Shown: piece after piece, positions 35,170-45,425 of the stretch | Layout: every line of letters begins with the position of its first letter | How positions within the stretch are numbered: the first letter of the stretch is position 1 | Source of the DNA: Methanobrevibacter_A acididurans | Lineage (GTDB): Archaea > Methanobacteriota > Methanobacteria > Methanobacteriales > Methanobacteriaceae | Assembly: GCF_046197875.1 (NCBI RefSeq) | Contig: NZ_CP166991.1 | Location: 1,364,001-1,428,000, forward strand | Reading direction: 5' to 3' | DNA length: 64,000 nucleotides | Notes under the pieces: model-generated | What the model was told of the DNA's origin: nothing | The model's database searches: none | Seen by the model: only the letters and a program-made list of their open reading frames with translations | Program-made: the position numbers and the translations under genes

Positions 35170-36321
35170 TTATTTTCGTAAAACTTTTACTGCTTTTTTA
35201 AATTCATCAGCAAAAACCTTTACATCTTCAGGTGGAACAGAAAAACTAACACGTAAATATTTATCACCAAATTTTTTACTAGTATACTGTCCTTCACGAG
35301 TAAATACATTACGTTCTAATAAGTATTTTGACATATCTTTAGGATTAATATTCGCACCTGAAAGGTCAATAGCCAACATATTAGCATCAGATGGATATCT
35401 AACTATAAAGACACCATCACACTCATCCACTGCATCTTTAATAATTTTTTGATTATTAAATGTTGTATCTTTCACATAATCTATCCAATCTGGTTTAGAT
35501 TTAAGTGCTTCAATAGCACCATATTGTGCTATAACATTTGTTCCTAAATCATCAATTAAAACTTGTCTAACTGAATTCATAACTTCATGAGTTGAAACTA
35601 AAGCACCTACTCTAATTCCAGCCATACCAAAAATTTTAGAAAAACTATAAACAGTTATGGTGTTTTCTGGGGCATAATTTGCCGCAAGATAATGTTTTCT
35701 AGAAAAATCTCTATAAGTAATATCATGTAATAAAAATAAATCATTATCTTTAGCGATTTTTGCAAATTCTTTAATTTCATCCTCAGTATATGCACCACCT
35801 AATGGGTTTAAAGGATCAATTAAAATAATAAGACCAGTATTCTCATCCATATTTTCTTTTACTAAATCAGGAGTTAATTTATAACCACATTCTTCATTAT
35901 AAATAGGTATAGATTTAACTTCTTTAGCAAAACGACTAGCAAAATTATCAATAATCAAATAACCTGGATCTGGAGAAATAACATTATCATTTGGACTTAA
36001 TAAATCACTCATACAATAATAAAGAGCGGTTGTTGCTCCTGCAGTAATAACTAAATCCATATCTTCAAGATCCAAATCTTTTAAGACTAATTCTTTTAAT
36101 TCACTGAGACCTTCGGGTGGAGGATATTTACAATAATCTTTACTTTCCACAGCTTTAATCATAGCATCTCTTACAAAGTTTTCATCATGTAAGTGGTTAG
36201 TATTTTGACCCATCCATATTAAATCTTTATCAAGGAAAAGTTCTTCAAAGAAATCATTAGCTGTTTTAAATCCTTTAGGAGCTTTTCTTAGTTTTTTCCC
36301 ATGTTCTTTTTTTGGAATCAT
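35170..36321 (-). CDS. class I/II aminotransferase (PLP-dependent)
   Basis: A 383-residue fold-type I PLP enzyme. The catalytic lysine is in VYSFSKIFGMAGIRVG (about 227-242). Other conserved parts are ITAGATTALYYCM and IDPLNPLGGAYT. The family includes aspartate and histidinol-phosphate aminotransferases; a related enzyme (MfnC) acts in methanofuran synthesis, but I cannot decide the substrate. I place the start at the ATG at 36321, because the upstream GTGATAGTT reads as a ribosome binding site. Confidence 0.82.
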   Translation of the reverse strand: MIPKKEHGKKLRKAPKGFKTANDFFEELFLDKDLIWMGQNTNHLHDENFVRDAMIKAVESKDYCKYPPPEGLSELKELVLKDLDLEDMDLVITAGATTALYYCMSDLLSPNDNVISPDPGYLIIDNFASRFAKEVKSIPIYNEECGYKLTPDLVKENMDENTGLIILIDPLNPLGGAYTEDEIKEFAKIAKDNDLFLLHDITYRDFSRKHYLAANYAPENTITVYSFSKIFGMAGIRVGALVSTHEVMNSVRQVLIDDLGTNVIAQYGAIEALKSKPDWIDYVKDTTFNNQKIIKDAVDECDGVFIVRYPSDANMLAIDLSGANINPKDMSKYLLERNVFTREGQYTSKKFGDKYLRVSFSVPPEDVKVFADEFKKAVKVLRK

Positions 36322-36473
36322 AACTATCACTAAATATATAAAAACATTTTCATTAAAAATAATAAAAAATTTTTTATAAATTAAATATTCATAGAAGTAT
36401 ATCTTTTAACTTGTTAATAAAATTTTTTATAAAAACAAAGAAAATTTAACAAAAAATAAAAAAATGGTTAAAA

Positions 36474-37178
36474 TTAATCTATACCATCATCAGTAATTTT
36501 AAATTCTATAGTTTTACCCTCAACAGAAGTTTTACTACGTCTAAGTATTGCAATACGTTTACCTATAACTAATGAACGTTTTAATTCAATAATAGCTTTA
36601 CTCCAGTATTGAAGTATAGTTCCACCAACAGGTACAACATTATTTGAATCATCATCATCAAAAGAAGCATATATTTGATTTGTAACAACTACAGCCACAT
36701 TAAATTTACGAGATAAACGTGAAAGTTGCCCCATTTGTCTCCCTAAATCTTTATTAGATTTTGAATTTTTAACTTCAATTAAACGATAAAGTGCTACTGC
36801 AGAATCAATAATTAATAAATCTACATCATCTTTATTAGAAGATATCCAAGATTCAATAATTTTTAAATCATCTTCTTGCTCTTCAAAAGTATTAGGTTCA
36901 AAAACAACAATATTTCCTGCAACTTTTTGAAAATCAGACTTAGATAATTGTTTAATACGATCTACAGACATTCCACCTTCAGTATCAACATAAGCAACTT
37001 TCTTATCATTTTTTGCAACTTGCACTGCTAAATTTAAGACAACATTAGTTTTACCTGAACCTGGAGGACCATAAAATTGAGTTATACTTCTTCTTTCAAT
37101 CCCACCATCCAAAATTAAATCTAAAGGAGAATTAGTAGGTATTTTATCTTTACCCTTAACATTTGATAATACTTTCAT
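36474..37178 (-). CDS. radB: DNA repair and recombination protein RadB
   Basis: A 234-residue RecA-fold protein. Walker A is YGPPGSGKTN (about 36-45), and Walker B is VDLLIIDSAVALYR near 125. It lacks the N-terminal helix-hairpin-helix domain of RadA, which identifies it as RadB, the archaeal RadA paralog that helps recombination. I place the start at the ATG at 37178; a GTG at 37187 overlaps the presumed ribosome binding site. Upstream, 62 bp away, is Sua5 on the same strand. Confidence 0.9.
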   Translation of the reverse strand: MKVLSNVKGKDKIPTNSPLDLILDGGIERRSITQFYGPPGSGKTNVVLNLAVQVAKNDKKVAYVDTEGGMSVDRIKQLSKSDFQKVAGNIVVFEPNTFEEQEDDLKIIESWISSNKDDVDLLIIDSAVALYRLIEVKNSKSNKDLGRQMGQLSRLSRKFNVAVVVTNQIYASFDDDDSNNVVPVGGTILQYWSKAIIELKRSLVIGKRIAILRRSKTSVEGKTIEFKITDDGID

Positions 37179-37240
37179 AAGATTCACATATTTTATATAT
37201 ATTATTTATATTATAATAATTTTTAAATAAATAAAAAATT

Positions 37241-37822
37241 TTAATCTCTAATTATAACTGGATCAATTTTAGTTAAATCAATAATCTTAGAAGGCTTTGA
37301 ATTATTTAAAGTTCCAACATCCAAAACTAAATCAACATCAACATTTAACTGCTTAAGAATATCCTTAGGATTATTTAAAGTTTTTAAATTAGACACATTT
37401 GCACTTGTAGTAATAATAGGGAAATTACAACTTAACATTCTAGAAATTTTAGAATCTGGAATTCTTATTCCAACAGTATATGTGTTTGGTGTGACGAAAT
37501 TCGGAACTATTGGTTTTTTATTTAAAATAAAAGTATAAGGTCCTGGAAGATAATTTTTAATTAATTCTTCTTGATTTTGAGATAAGTTTGAGATTATAGA
37601 TATATCTTTAATGTTAGATACACTTATAGACATAGGTTTATCATGTGGACGCTTTTTAATATTATAAATTCTTTTAACTGCAAATTTATCAAAAATATTA
37701 GCACCTAACCCATAAACTGTATCAGTTGGATATAATATAACTCCACCAATTGATAAAATATTGATAGCTTCATTAATCAAGTCCATATCTGGATTATTAG
37801 GGTTTAACTTAAACACTTTCAT
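37241..37822 (-). CDS. L-threonylcarbamoyladenylate synthase (Sua5/YrdC family)
   Basis: A 193-residue protein. It contains ILYPTDTVYGLGAN (about 29-42) and KKRPHDKPMSI (about 56-66), both substrate-binding signatures of YrdC-like enzymes, plus the typical GPYTFILNKK. It makes threonylcarbamoyl-AMP for the t6A modification of tRNAs reading ANN codons. It has only the YrdC domain; there is no C-terminal Sua5 domain. It faces away from the phospholipid synthase gene. Confidence 0.9.
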   Translation of the reverse strand: MKVFKLNPNNPDMDLINEAINILSIGGVILYPTDTVYGLGANIFDKFAVKRIYNIKKRPHDKPMSISVSNIKDISIISNLSQNQEELIKNYLPGPYTFILNKKPIVPNFVTPNTYTVGIRIPDSKISRMLSCNFPIITTSANVSNLKTLNNPKDILKQLNVDVDLVLDVGTLNNSKPSKIIDLTKIDPVIIRD

Positions 37823-37894
37823 AAAAATCTAACCAAAAAAATAGTTTTTAATTTCCACTAAAATATATATTATTAAATCTATATAATAAAAATT

Positions 37895-38491
37895 ATGCTT
37901 GAAAATTTAAGACCATTACTAACAAAAATATTAGAACCCTTTGCAAAAAGAATGAATATTAATCCAAATATTTTAACATTAATATCTCCTTTTATAGCAT
38001 TAGCTGCAGCATATTCTTTCAGCAAACATTTATTAATATTGGCAACAATTTTTATATTACTTAGTGGTTTTTTAGATGTTGCTGATGGAGCTGTTGCAAG
38101 ATATCATAATAGAGCTTCCAAATTTGGAGCTTTTTTTGATTCTACAATGGATAGAATTTCAGATGCTATTCTTATTATAGGTATAATATTTGGAGGTTAT
38201 TGTAATTGGTTACTTGGAATATTACTTATACACTCCGCAATTATGGTTAGTTATGTTAAAGCACGTTCAGAATCACAAGGCATCGAATGTAATACTGGAA
38301 TAGCTGAAAGAGCTGTTAGATTAATAATAATAATGATTGGTTCAATTGTAAGTGCAATATGCAATAATCCTATAATATTCAATTATTTCTTAATTGTATT
38401 AATGATATTATCTTATTTCACAGTTGCACAAAGATTTTACCACAGTTATAAACAATTTAAAATAGAAGGAAACAATAAAAATGGAAACTGA
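37895..38491 (+). CDS. CDP-alcohol phosphatidyltransferase, archaetidylinositol phosphate synthase type
   Basis: A 198-residue membrane enzyme. The family motif is complete: DVADGAVARYHNRASKFGAF followed by FDSTMD (about 61-84). Five to six membrane helices are predicted. Archaeal members of this size couple CDP-archaeol to inositol phosphate, producing an archaeal membrane lipid precursor, though the polar head group is inferred from related Methanobacteriales enzymes. Its end overlaps the DUF357 gene by 11 bp. Confidence 0.85.
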   Translation: MLENLRPLLTKILEPFAKRMNINPNILTLISPFIALAAAYSFSKHLLILATIFILLSGFLDVADGAVARYHNRASKFGAFFDSTMDRISDAILIIGIIFGGYCNWLLGILLIHSAIMVSYVKARSESQGIECNTGIAERAVRLIIIMIGSIVSAICNNPIIFNYFLIVLMILSYFTVAQRFYHSYKQFKIEGNNKNGN

Positions 38492-38714
38492 AGAAAAGAT
38501 AGCTATTGATATTGAAAAATTAGAAAATAGTTTAAAACAAGTCGAAAAAATTAAAGTTAACACTAAAGAAGAAGAAGTTATTGCACGAGCAATTGATTAT
38601 AAAAATGATTCAAAATATTATTTAGATAAAAAAGATATGAGAACATCTTTTGGATGTATTGAATATAGTCATGGTCTTTTAGATGCTATAAGAATGATAC
38701 ATGATTTAATTTAA
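38481..38714 (+). CDS. DUF357 domain protein
   Basis: A 77-residue all-helical protein matching the DUF357 family: a short helical bundle containing ARAIDYKNDSKYYLDKKD and FGCIEYSHGLLDAIR. Its function is unknown. The 11-bp overlap with the upstream phosphatidyltransferase gene makes coupled translation likely, and the pairing is seen in related methanogens. The end overlaps the 3' end of a convergent pseudogene by 9 bp. Confidence 0.85.
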   Translation: METEEKIAIDIEKLENSLKQVEKIKVNTKEEEVIARAIDYKNDSKYYLDKKDMRTSFGCIEYSHGLLDAIRMIHDLI

Positions 38715-39477
38715 TTTTTTAAAAACCATGCCTAAAATTTTAGAAAGTATCATTCCAAAAAATTTTTTAAAAGGATTTAGCGGAATATTTGGTGCAAAAT
38801 AATAATTTTTTAAATTTGTTAAGTTCCAATAATCTTTATCTAATTTTGTGCTCATATCATGAATCGCCATATTTTTCCATAAGTTATAATAAAAAATCGC
38901 TTTAAATGAAGGATTATTGAGTTTATGAACTTGTAAATCATTAAACCAATTATTAGATATTTTATGAACTTTATTTAGATCTTTTTCATTTAATTTTTGA
39001 TTATGAATCTTAAGATTTAATTTATAAGTTTTATTAAATCCATAATTTCTTAATGTTTCAGATAAGTAATTAGTAACTTTTTTTAAACCATCACCTGCAG
39101 TTGTTACAACAACCAATGCAGTTTTATCAAAAAATAGGGTCTATGGTAAAAGTAGGAGGTATGATCTATGAAGTTTTTCATTAATGCTGAAACATTTAAA
39201 GCATATACTGGACTAGTTAAAATCAAACCGTCACATGATTTAATTTTATCAACAATTCAGCATATTCTCTGAAATGAGGGCAGTAATTTTCTCCTTTCTC
39301 AAAACAATTATAACATCCTTTACAAAAAGGGAGATTATTATCTTTTAAATGTATTTCTTCAAATTGAATAGAAGATTCTTTAGTATTTAGAAAGGATTTT
39401 ATTTCTTTTACAACTTCCCAAGTATTGCCTTTTCTAGGGCTTCCATTAATAATTAAAATATTAATTAAAAAAACCTT
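38706..39477 (-). pseudogene. flavodoxin-like NAD(P)H/FMN oxidoreductase with two frameshifts
   Basis: The three reading frames contain successive parts of one iron-flavoprotein-type NADPH-dependent FMN reductase. ILIINGSPRKGNTWEVVKEI starts it, with a cysteine motif CKGCYNCFEKGENYC. After a frame change at about 39254 comes DKIKSCDGLILTSPVYALN; after a second at about 39130 comes ALVVVTTAGDG and the 136-residue tail. Each shift is explained by one missing base in a short homopolymer run. No normal start codon precedes ILIING. It may be a real pseudogene or a sequencing artefact. Confidence 0.8.
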
Positions 39478-39526
39478 CTTTTATAAAATTTTAAAAAAAA
39501 GAATATATTTGGATGATAAAATATAT

Positions 39527-40624
39527 TTATTCATCCATTTTTGTGAATCTTGGTTCTAATTTTTTCATTACACCAGGTAATGAGGTATATTCCATTTCTT
39601 CACTAGGTAATCGGTGTGGTTCGAAAGGACCATGTCTTCTGATATAATTTGCAACTTGTGAAGATTGTTTTCTTGCTTCATCAAATGCAGGGTCATCAAA
39701 TAAGTCTACTGGACCAATTAATTGTGCATCAGCTACTTGGAAACCTAAACCAATTATCCGTGGAGGTCCATCAAATCTGATAGGATTTGCATTTTCTTGA
39801 CTAACAGGCATAATAGGTCCATTATGAGAACCTCTCATCCATCCACTAACCATATGAGGGAATGAAAATGGTTCTACTACTTCACCATTAGCTGGGAATC
39901 CGGATTGTGCTCTTACAATTGCTGCAGGATCATCTTTTCCAACATATTCTCCAGCCATAAGGTTTAATCTTTCAGTACTTATTGCTGCTGCGATTTCACC
40001 ATTCTTTTTCCATACTCTTTTAATTACATATCTTCCAGTTGAACCGATTAATGCAAGTAAATCATACATTTCTTCAGGACAATCAAGAATAACTTTTGTA
40101 TGTTCCATTACATCATATACTTCAAATTTGAATCCATCATGTAAACTAGGATCAATAACTAATCCTGCTGTATTGAATGGATCTGCAAACATTTTAAATA
40201 TTGGTAAATTAAAAGCACCTGGTTCTGTTTTATCACAACAATAGACAATAACAGGATCACTTGGTCTTTCTTTAAATTCCATTTCTGCTACTCCTGGACC
40301 CATACCTTTAATGTTTCCAGAGAAAGTATCAGATAATAAATCTTGACCTGCACCATAAAGTTTTAATTCTCTTGCAATTTCAGTTGCTTTCATAAATGCA
40401 TCATATGCAGTTCTATGAACTTCTTCATTTAATTCCCCATTTTTATGAGTCATAATAAGATCAATATCATCACCACAACGGGTTATATAGAAATCTTCTA
40501 TAATTGAACTTTCCATTGCATCTGTTAAAACTTCTTCACATTTATCTATTAATGCTGGGTGAGCTACACAATGTCCTGAGACACTTCCAATATCTGCTTT
40601 AATTACACTAACTGTTGTTTTCAA
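39527..40624 (-). CDS. fbp: fructose-1,6-bisphosphate aldolase/phosphatase
   Basis: A 365-residue bifunctional enzyme of the archaeal FBPA/P family. It condenses triose phosphates and dephosphorylates the product, the irreversible entry to gluconeogenesis. The beginning TTVSVIKADIGSVSGHCVAHP and the segment KADIG supply metal ligands, and YGAGQDLLSDTFSGNIKGMGPG is the conserved core. Full family length. A GAGGTGATG-like ribosome binding site precedes the ATG. Confidence 0.95.
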   Translation of the reverse strand: MKTTVSVIKADIGSVSGHCVAHPALIDKCEEVLTDAMESSIIEDFYITRCGDDIDLIMTHKNGELNEEVHRTAYDAFMKATEIARELKLYGAGQDLLSDTFSGNIKGMGPGVAEMEFKERPSDPVIVYCCDKTEPGAFNLPIFKMFADPFNTAGLVIDPSLHDGFKFEVYDVMEHTKVILDCPEEMYDLLALIGSTGRYVIKRVWKKNGEIAAAISTERLNLMAGEYVGKDDPAAIVRAQSGFPANGEVVEPFSFPHMVSGWMRGSHNGPIMPVSQENANPIRFDGPPRIIGLGFQVADAQLIGPVDLFDDPAFDEARKQSSQVANYIRRHGPFEPHRLPSEEMEYTSLPGVMKKLEPRFTKMDE

Positions 40625-40885
40625 TTTACATCACCTCAAAAATTAAGAGTATTACATAATTTAACTAAATATTTTTTAGTTAATTTATTATAATAAATTT
40701 TTATTATATTTTTTTTAAGTTATGATTGAATTCATAATTTTTTAGTCAAAAAATTTTATTAACTTAAATTATAAGTATTCAATTAACAATATTACATTTA
40801 AAAATTATCTTATTTAATCATTATTATTACAATTCAAAAAAAAAAAAGTAGAGTTTATAAAATTAAAAATCTAAAAAAATAAAAA

Positions 40886-42034
40886 TTAAAATTTAATAGT
40901 TTTAAAAGCATTTAAAATTTCTGTTTTCTGACCCATATTTTCTCTTGCTTCATGAACTTGATTAATATTGGCATTAGTTTCAGGGTATCTAGGAACAGCT
41001 TTACAACCACCATCATCAAGTTTAGAAATATCAAATGTACCTATTTTCTCTGCAATACGAGAAATTTCAACTTTATCCATACCAATAAGTGGACTAAATA
41101 TTGGAACATCAACATCTTCACGTGTAGCTAAAATATTAGGTAAAGTTTGACTTGCCACTTGCCCTAAACTATTACCATCAACAATTGCTAAAGCATGCAT
41201 ATCTTTAGCTAACATAGCTGCTAGTTGATACATTCCAGATTTACATAAAATACAAGTCATTCTACTAGGAGCATCATTTTGACATTTACTTAAATAATCA
41301 CCATATTTAACAATACGTCTTTTAATTGGAGCACCGGAAGCATAAGTTTGTAATTGATTAATAATATCCTCATTCTTCTTTAAAGCCTTAGAACTTGTAT
41401 AAGGAGCATTATCACAGTATAATGCTATAACTTGGCAACCTCTTTTCATCATTAAATAAGCCGCAACTGGAGAATCAATCCCACTAGATAGAAGAACTAC
41501 AACTTTACCTTGTGTTCCCAAAGGTAAACCTCCCGGACCTGGAATTTTTTCATGATAAATATAAGTATCATTATCCCTTACTTCAATAAAGATTTCTAAA
41601 TCTGGATTTGATAAATCAACAGGACAACCAAGCTTTTTCACTACAACACTTCCAGCAAATGCAGCAAATTCTTGAGAAGTAAAATCATGAGTTCCTACTC
41701 TGCGACATCTGATAGCAAACTTTGTATTCGGATTTATCAGATTATTCTTTTCAAGTTCATCAACATATTTTAATAAAGTATCTTCTACTTCATCAAATGT
41801 AGTGTGAGTAGCTACAGCTGGAGAATATGAAACTACCCCAAAAATTTTGGATAATTTATTTATAGCATCATCAAAATTTTGAGGAAATATAAAAATTCTT
41901 GCTTGATCAATATCAATTTCAGCTTCAATACTTGATTCCATATTTCTTATTAAACGTTTTTCAAATCTACTTCGAACTTTATGACTTTTAAGGCCTACTT
42001 CACCATAACGTGCTATTATCAAATCATAATTCAT
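40886..42034 (-). CDS. thiI: tRNA 4-thiouridine synthase ThiI
   Basis: A 382-residue protein. An N-terminal ferredoxin-like and THUMP region (about 1-170) is followed by the PP-loop VVLLSSGIDSPVAAYLM (about 183-199). It lacks the C-terminal rhodanese domain of bacterial ThiI, as usual in methanogens. A MTCILC CxxC motif near residue 263 probably takes part in sulfur transfer. It lies 15 bp after alaS on the same strand. It makes 4-thiouridine at position 8 of tRNAs. Confidence 0.92.
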   Translation of the reverse strand: MNYDLIIARYGEVGLKSHKVRSRFEKRLIRNMESSIEAEIDIDQARIFIFPQNFDDAINKLSKIFGVVSYSPAVATHTTFDEVEDTLLKYVDELEKNNLINPNTKFAIRCRRVGTHDFTSQEFAAFAGSVVVKKLGCPVDLSNPDLEIFIEVRDNDTYIYHEKIPGPGGLPLGTQGKVVVLLSSGIDSPVAAYLMMKRGCQVIALYCDNAPYTSSKALKKNEDIINQLQTYASGAPIKRRIVKYGDYLSKCQNDAPSRMTCILCKSGMYQLAAMLAKDMHALAIVDGNSLGQVASQTLPNILATREDVDVPIFSPLIGMDKVEISRIAEKIGTFDISKLDDGGCKAVPRYPETNANINQVHEARENMGQKTEILNAFKTIKF

Positions 42035-42049
42035 AAACTTTACTATCCT

Positions 42050-44773
42050 TTAACTCAATAAATCTAAAGCTTTATCTAAAGCTTCATTCATCTTTTCATT
42101 ATTTTTTCCTGCTCCTTGTGCAAGGTTTGGACGACCACCGCCCCCACCACCAAGAATAATTGCTGATTCCCGAATTATATCATTGATTTTAATACCATTA
42201 TCAATAGCTTTAGTAGAAGCAGCACCTACAATTTTACCATTATTATTACCTAAAAATACTATATCTGCTTTATTATTATCAGTGAAATCAGTTGCAATAT
42301 TTTGTAATTCTTTAATATCCCCATCAATGATTTGTTTGAGTACAGATAAATCATTAACTTCTATTAAATTATCTGTTAAATTATTAATTTTTAAAGATGC
42401 AATTTCATTTTGAAGTTTTTTGATTTCATTTTTTTGAACTTTCCACTCTGTGAAAAATCTTTCACAAGTTTTAGATAACTGATCATTATTTACTTTAAAA
42501 ATATTTGAACTATTTTTTAAGTAAGTTTTATCAGATTGAATAGAATCTACTGCAGCAAGACCTGCTGAAAAATCAATTCTTTCAACCCCATCTTGAACTC
42601 TTTCTGTTTTATTAATTTTTATAGGACCCACATCACCAGTTCTTAATACATGAGTACCAGCACAAGCTTGCACATCTATTCCAGGTATTTTCACTACACG
42701 TATATTTTCACCAGGGACAATACCCCCTTGATAAAGAACAAACCCATAAGTTTTTTCTGCTTCATTACGTGTCATCCAGTTAATATCAAGTTCAATATTT
42801 TCCATTACTAATTCATTAGCAATTTTTTCAATTTGGTAAAGTTCTTCTTGTGAAATACGTTTATAATGAGATAAATCTATACGGGAATGAGTTAAACCTT
42901 TTTGTGCCCCTGCTTGCCATATATGATCACCTAATACTTTTTTTGCAGCTGCAACAACTAAATGAGTAGCTGTATGATGTCTAGCTAAAGTAATACGTCT
43001 AGTCCAATCGATTTGTTCTTTAATTTCTTTTCCAATTAAATCGTTAAGAGTGTTTTCTATAACATCAAATTCTTCATCCTCACTAATATCAATTTGATGT
43101 AAAACTATATTATTCATTTTTGAAGCATAACTAACCTTAAATTCTTTATCATCAATAGAAATAATACCTTTATCTGAAGGTTGACCTCCACCTTCTGGGT
43201 AGAAAACAGTCCTATCTACTATTACATTTAATTTACCATCTTTATTAACAACATTTAATATTTTTGCAGTTGCTTCTTTTTGATGGAAATCTTTATAGAA
43301 TAATAAATCTGTTTCAGGAGCATCGATTTTAAAATCTTCTTTTTCTTTAACTTCTTCAGATTCATGCATTGCTGCAACTTGAGTAAAGAAATTGTCAGGA
43401 ATATTAACTTCAAAATCTTTTGTTGCAAACTCTTGCACTGTTTCAGGAGGCATTCCATGAGCATCATATAAGTCAATTAAAGTTTCAAGAGGCATGCTAG
43501 ATATTCCATCTTTTTTAAGTTTTTTGATTGTTCTTTTTACAACTTTACGTCCTTTTTTAATAGTTTTTTCATATCTATCTTCTTCAAGGTTTATAATGTT
43601 CATGATATGTTCTTGAGATTCTTTGATTTCAGGATAAAAATCATTTAAGAAATCTAATTGAATTTTCATTATATCAGATAAAGATTCTTTCATGTTTAAC
43701 TCTTTCATAAAACGTATTGTTCTACGTAAAACTAATCTTGCAAGGTATCCTTCTTTAACATTTGAAGGTATTATACCGTCAGTTAACATAAATGCTAAAC
43801 ATCTTGTATGATCTGCTATTATGTAAATTGCTTCCATTGGTAAAGCAGATTCTAAATATTCTTCCATAGATATTTCTAATTTTTTTGCTACTTTTTCACG
43901 TAGTTGACGAATATCAGCATAACTTTCTATATCCATCATTCCAGCAATTTGAGCATTTTCAGCTAAAATTTCCTCATTAACTTTAACATTGGTTAATTCT
44001 TTAAGTTTATCTATGACTGGCCCAAAACACGCATCATAAGCTGTTGGTGTACCTTGTGAAATCCATGCAAATCTTTCTAATCCATAACCAGTATCAACTA
44101 CTTTTAATGGGATTTCTTCTTTTTCCCCATTTGGTAATGTTTTATATTGTATGAAAACAAGAGTAGCTAATTCTACCCCTCGAACCATTACTTCATAACA
44201 TGGACCCTCGTTTCCTCCTCCTTGCCACCAAGATTCTATGAAAGTTATATCTTCTGTATTTATTCCAATTGATTTAATAAAATCATGACAATATTGAACT
44301 GTTTGATCTTTCCAATAAATATCATTTCCAGGAGAATTAAATGCATGATGTGCTCCCATTGTAAAACAAGTCATATGTCTACCTGTTCGACCCACATTAT
44401 CCACATCATTTAAACGTATAGAAGGTTGTGCAATAGTTAAAGGATTTGCTGGAGGGTCAACTAAACCTGAAGTTACCCAAGGTTGGAAAAGAAATATTGT
44501 AGCTCCAACTAAAAATACATCATCTCTCCATCTTTTTGCAAGTATGGGATATCGAGATATTGGTGTGTGACCACGTTCTTCAAAGAATTCTTTGAAAGTT
44601 TTTTGAATTTCATATAAATTATAACCTTTAGTTGTAGCAGGATTTCCTATAAATTCATATTCATCACAAGGAGCATCCCCACAAGTATCCCGATTAATTT
44701 GTGACCAAAAAACTTTTCCACAAGTTTTACATTTCTGTTTTGTGTATCCTAAATCTTTTAATATATTAGACAT
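42050..44773 (-). CDS. alaS: alanyl-tRNA synthetase
   Basis: A 907-residue enzyme of the archaeal AlaS type. An N-terminal Zn-like domain (CKTCGKVFW) precedes the class II catalytic core with GPCYEVMVRGVE. The editing domain carries HHTATH and CAGTHV, which hold the zinc ion that helps clear Ser-tRNA. The C-Ala domain ends with GGGGGGRPNLAQGAG. The full length is normal. It is probably cotranscribed with thiI. Confidence 0.96.
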   Translation of the reverse strand: MSNILKDLGYTKQKCKTCGKVFWSQINRDTCGDAPCDEYEFIGNPATTKGYNLYEIQKTFKEFFEERGHTPISRYPILAKRWRDDVFLVGATIFLFQPWVTSGLVDPPANPLTIAQPSIRLNDVDNVGRTGRHMTCFTMGAHHAFNSPGNDIYWKDQTVQYCHDFIKSIGINTEDITFIESWWQGGGNEGPCYEVMVRGVELATLVFIQYKTLPNGEKEEIPLKVVDTGYGLERFAWISQGTPTAYDACFGPVIDKLKELTNVKVNEEILAENAQIAGMMDIESYADIRQLREKVAKKLEISMEEYLESALPMEAIYIIADHTRCLAFMLTDGIIPSNVKEGYLARLVLRRTIRFMKELNMKESLSDIMKIQLDFLNDFYPEIKESQEHIMNIINLEEDRYEKTIKKGRKVVKRTIKKLKKDGISSMPLETLIDLYDAHGMPPETVQEFATKDFEVNIPDNFFTQVAAMHESEEVKEKEDFKIDAPETDLLFYKDFHQKEATAKILNVVNKDGKLNVIVDRTVFYPEGGGQPSDKGIISIDDKEFKVSYASKMNNIVLHQIDISEDEEFDVIENTLNDLIGKEIKEQIDWTRRITLARHHTATHLVVAAAKKVLGDHIWQAGAQKGLTHSRIDLSHYKRISQEELYQIEKIANELVMENIELDINWMTRNEAEKTYGFVLYQGGIVPGENIRVVKIPGIDVQACAGTHVLRTGDVGPIKINKTERVQDGVERIDFSAGLAAVDSIQSDKTYLKNSSNIFKVNNDQLSKTCERFFTEWKVQKNEIKKLQNEIASLKINNLTDNLIEVNDLSVLKQIIDGDIKELQNIATDFTDNNKADIVFLGNNNGKIVGAASTKAIDNGIKINDIIRESAIILGGGGGGRPNLAQGAGKNNEKMNEALDKALDLLS

Positions 44774-45026
44774 AATTATCAGCTATTTTTTTATAAAATT
44801 AATAATTTTTAATAAAATTAAAATTGATTGGTAAAAAATCAATACTATTATAATATATAGTTTAATAATTTAAAAAGATTTTCTCTAAAAAATAGGTTTC
44901 TTGTAAAATTAGTATTAAATAATTATTTAAAATTTTTAAAGTAAAAAAAGTGAGATATAAACAAAATCCAATAAATTTGAGTTAAAAAAAGTAAAAAAAG
45001 AAAAAATAAAAAGAAATAGAAAAAAT

Positions 45027-45335
45027 CTATCCGAAGAGAGCACCTAATCCAGCTGCTGCTTCTTCTTCAGCTTCTTCTTCTGATTCTTCTTCTTCCTCTT
45101 CCTCAGCTTCTTCTTCAGCAGGAGCTGCTGCTGCAGGAGCTGCTGCAGGAGCTGCAGCCATAGCTGCAGTTTCCATAGCTTCGTCTATGTCAACATCTTC
45201 TAAAGCTGCAATTAAAGCTTTAATTCTAGCATCATCAGCTTCTGCTCCAGCTGCTTCTATAATGTTTTTTACGTTTTCTTCATTAATTTCTTTATCAGTG
45301 GTGTGCAAAATCATTGCCGCATATATATATTCCAT
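45027..45335 (-). CDS. rpl12: 50S ribosomal stalk protein P1 (L12)
   Basis: A 102-residue stalk protein: a helical dimerisation domain (about 1-60), an Ala/Pro hinge and an acidic tail ending GLGALFG. The tail is nearly the same as the end of P0 encoded upstream. It recruits GTPase factors to the ribosome. It is 90 bp downstream of P0 and is the last gene of the L1-P0-P1 operon. Confidence 0.95.
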   Translation of the reverse strand: MEYIYAAMILHTTDKEINEENVKNIIEAAGAEADDARIKALIAALEDVDIDEAMETAAMAAAPAAAPAAAAPAEEEAEEEEEEESEEEAEEEAAAGLGALFG

Positions 45336-45425
45336 GTTATCACCATTTATTTTTATTATGTATAATTTTGTTTTTTTTATAAATTAGATGTGTTTTAAAA
45401 CAATAAAAGTTTAAATTAAATATGA

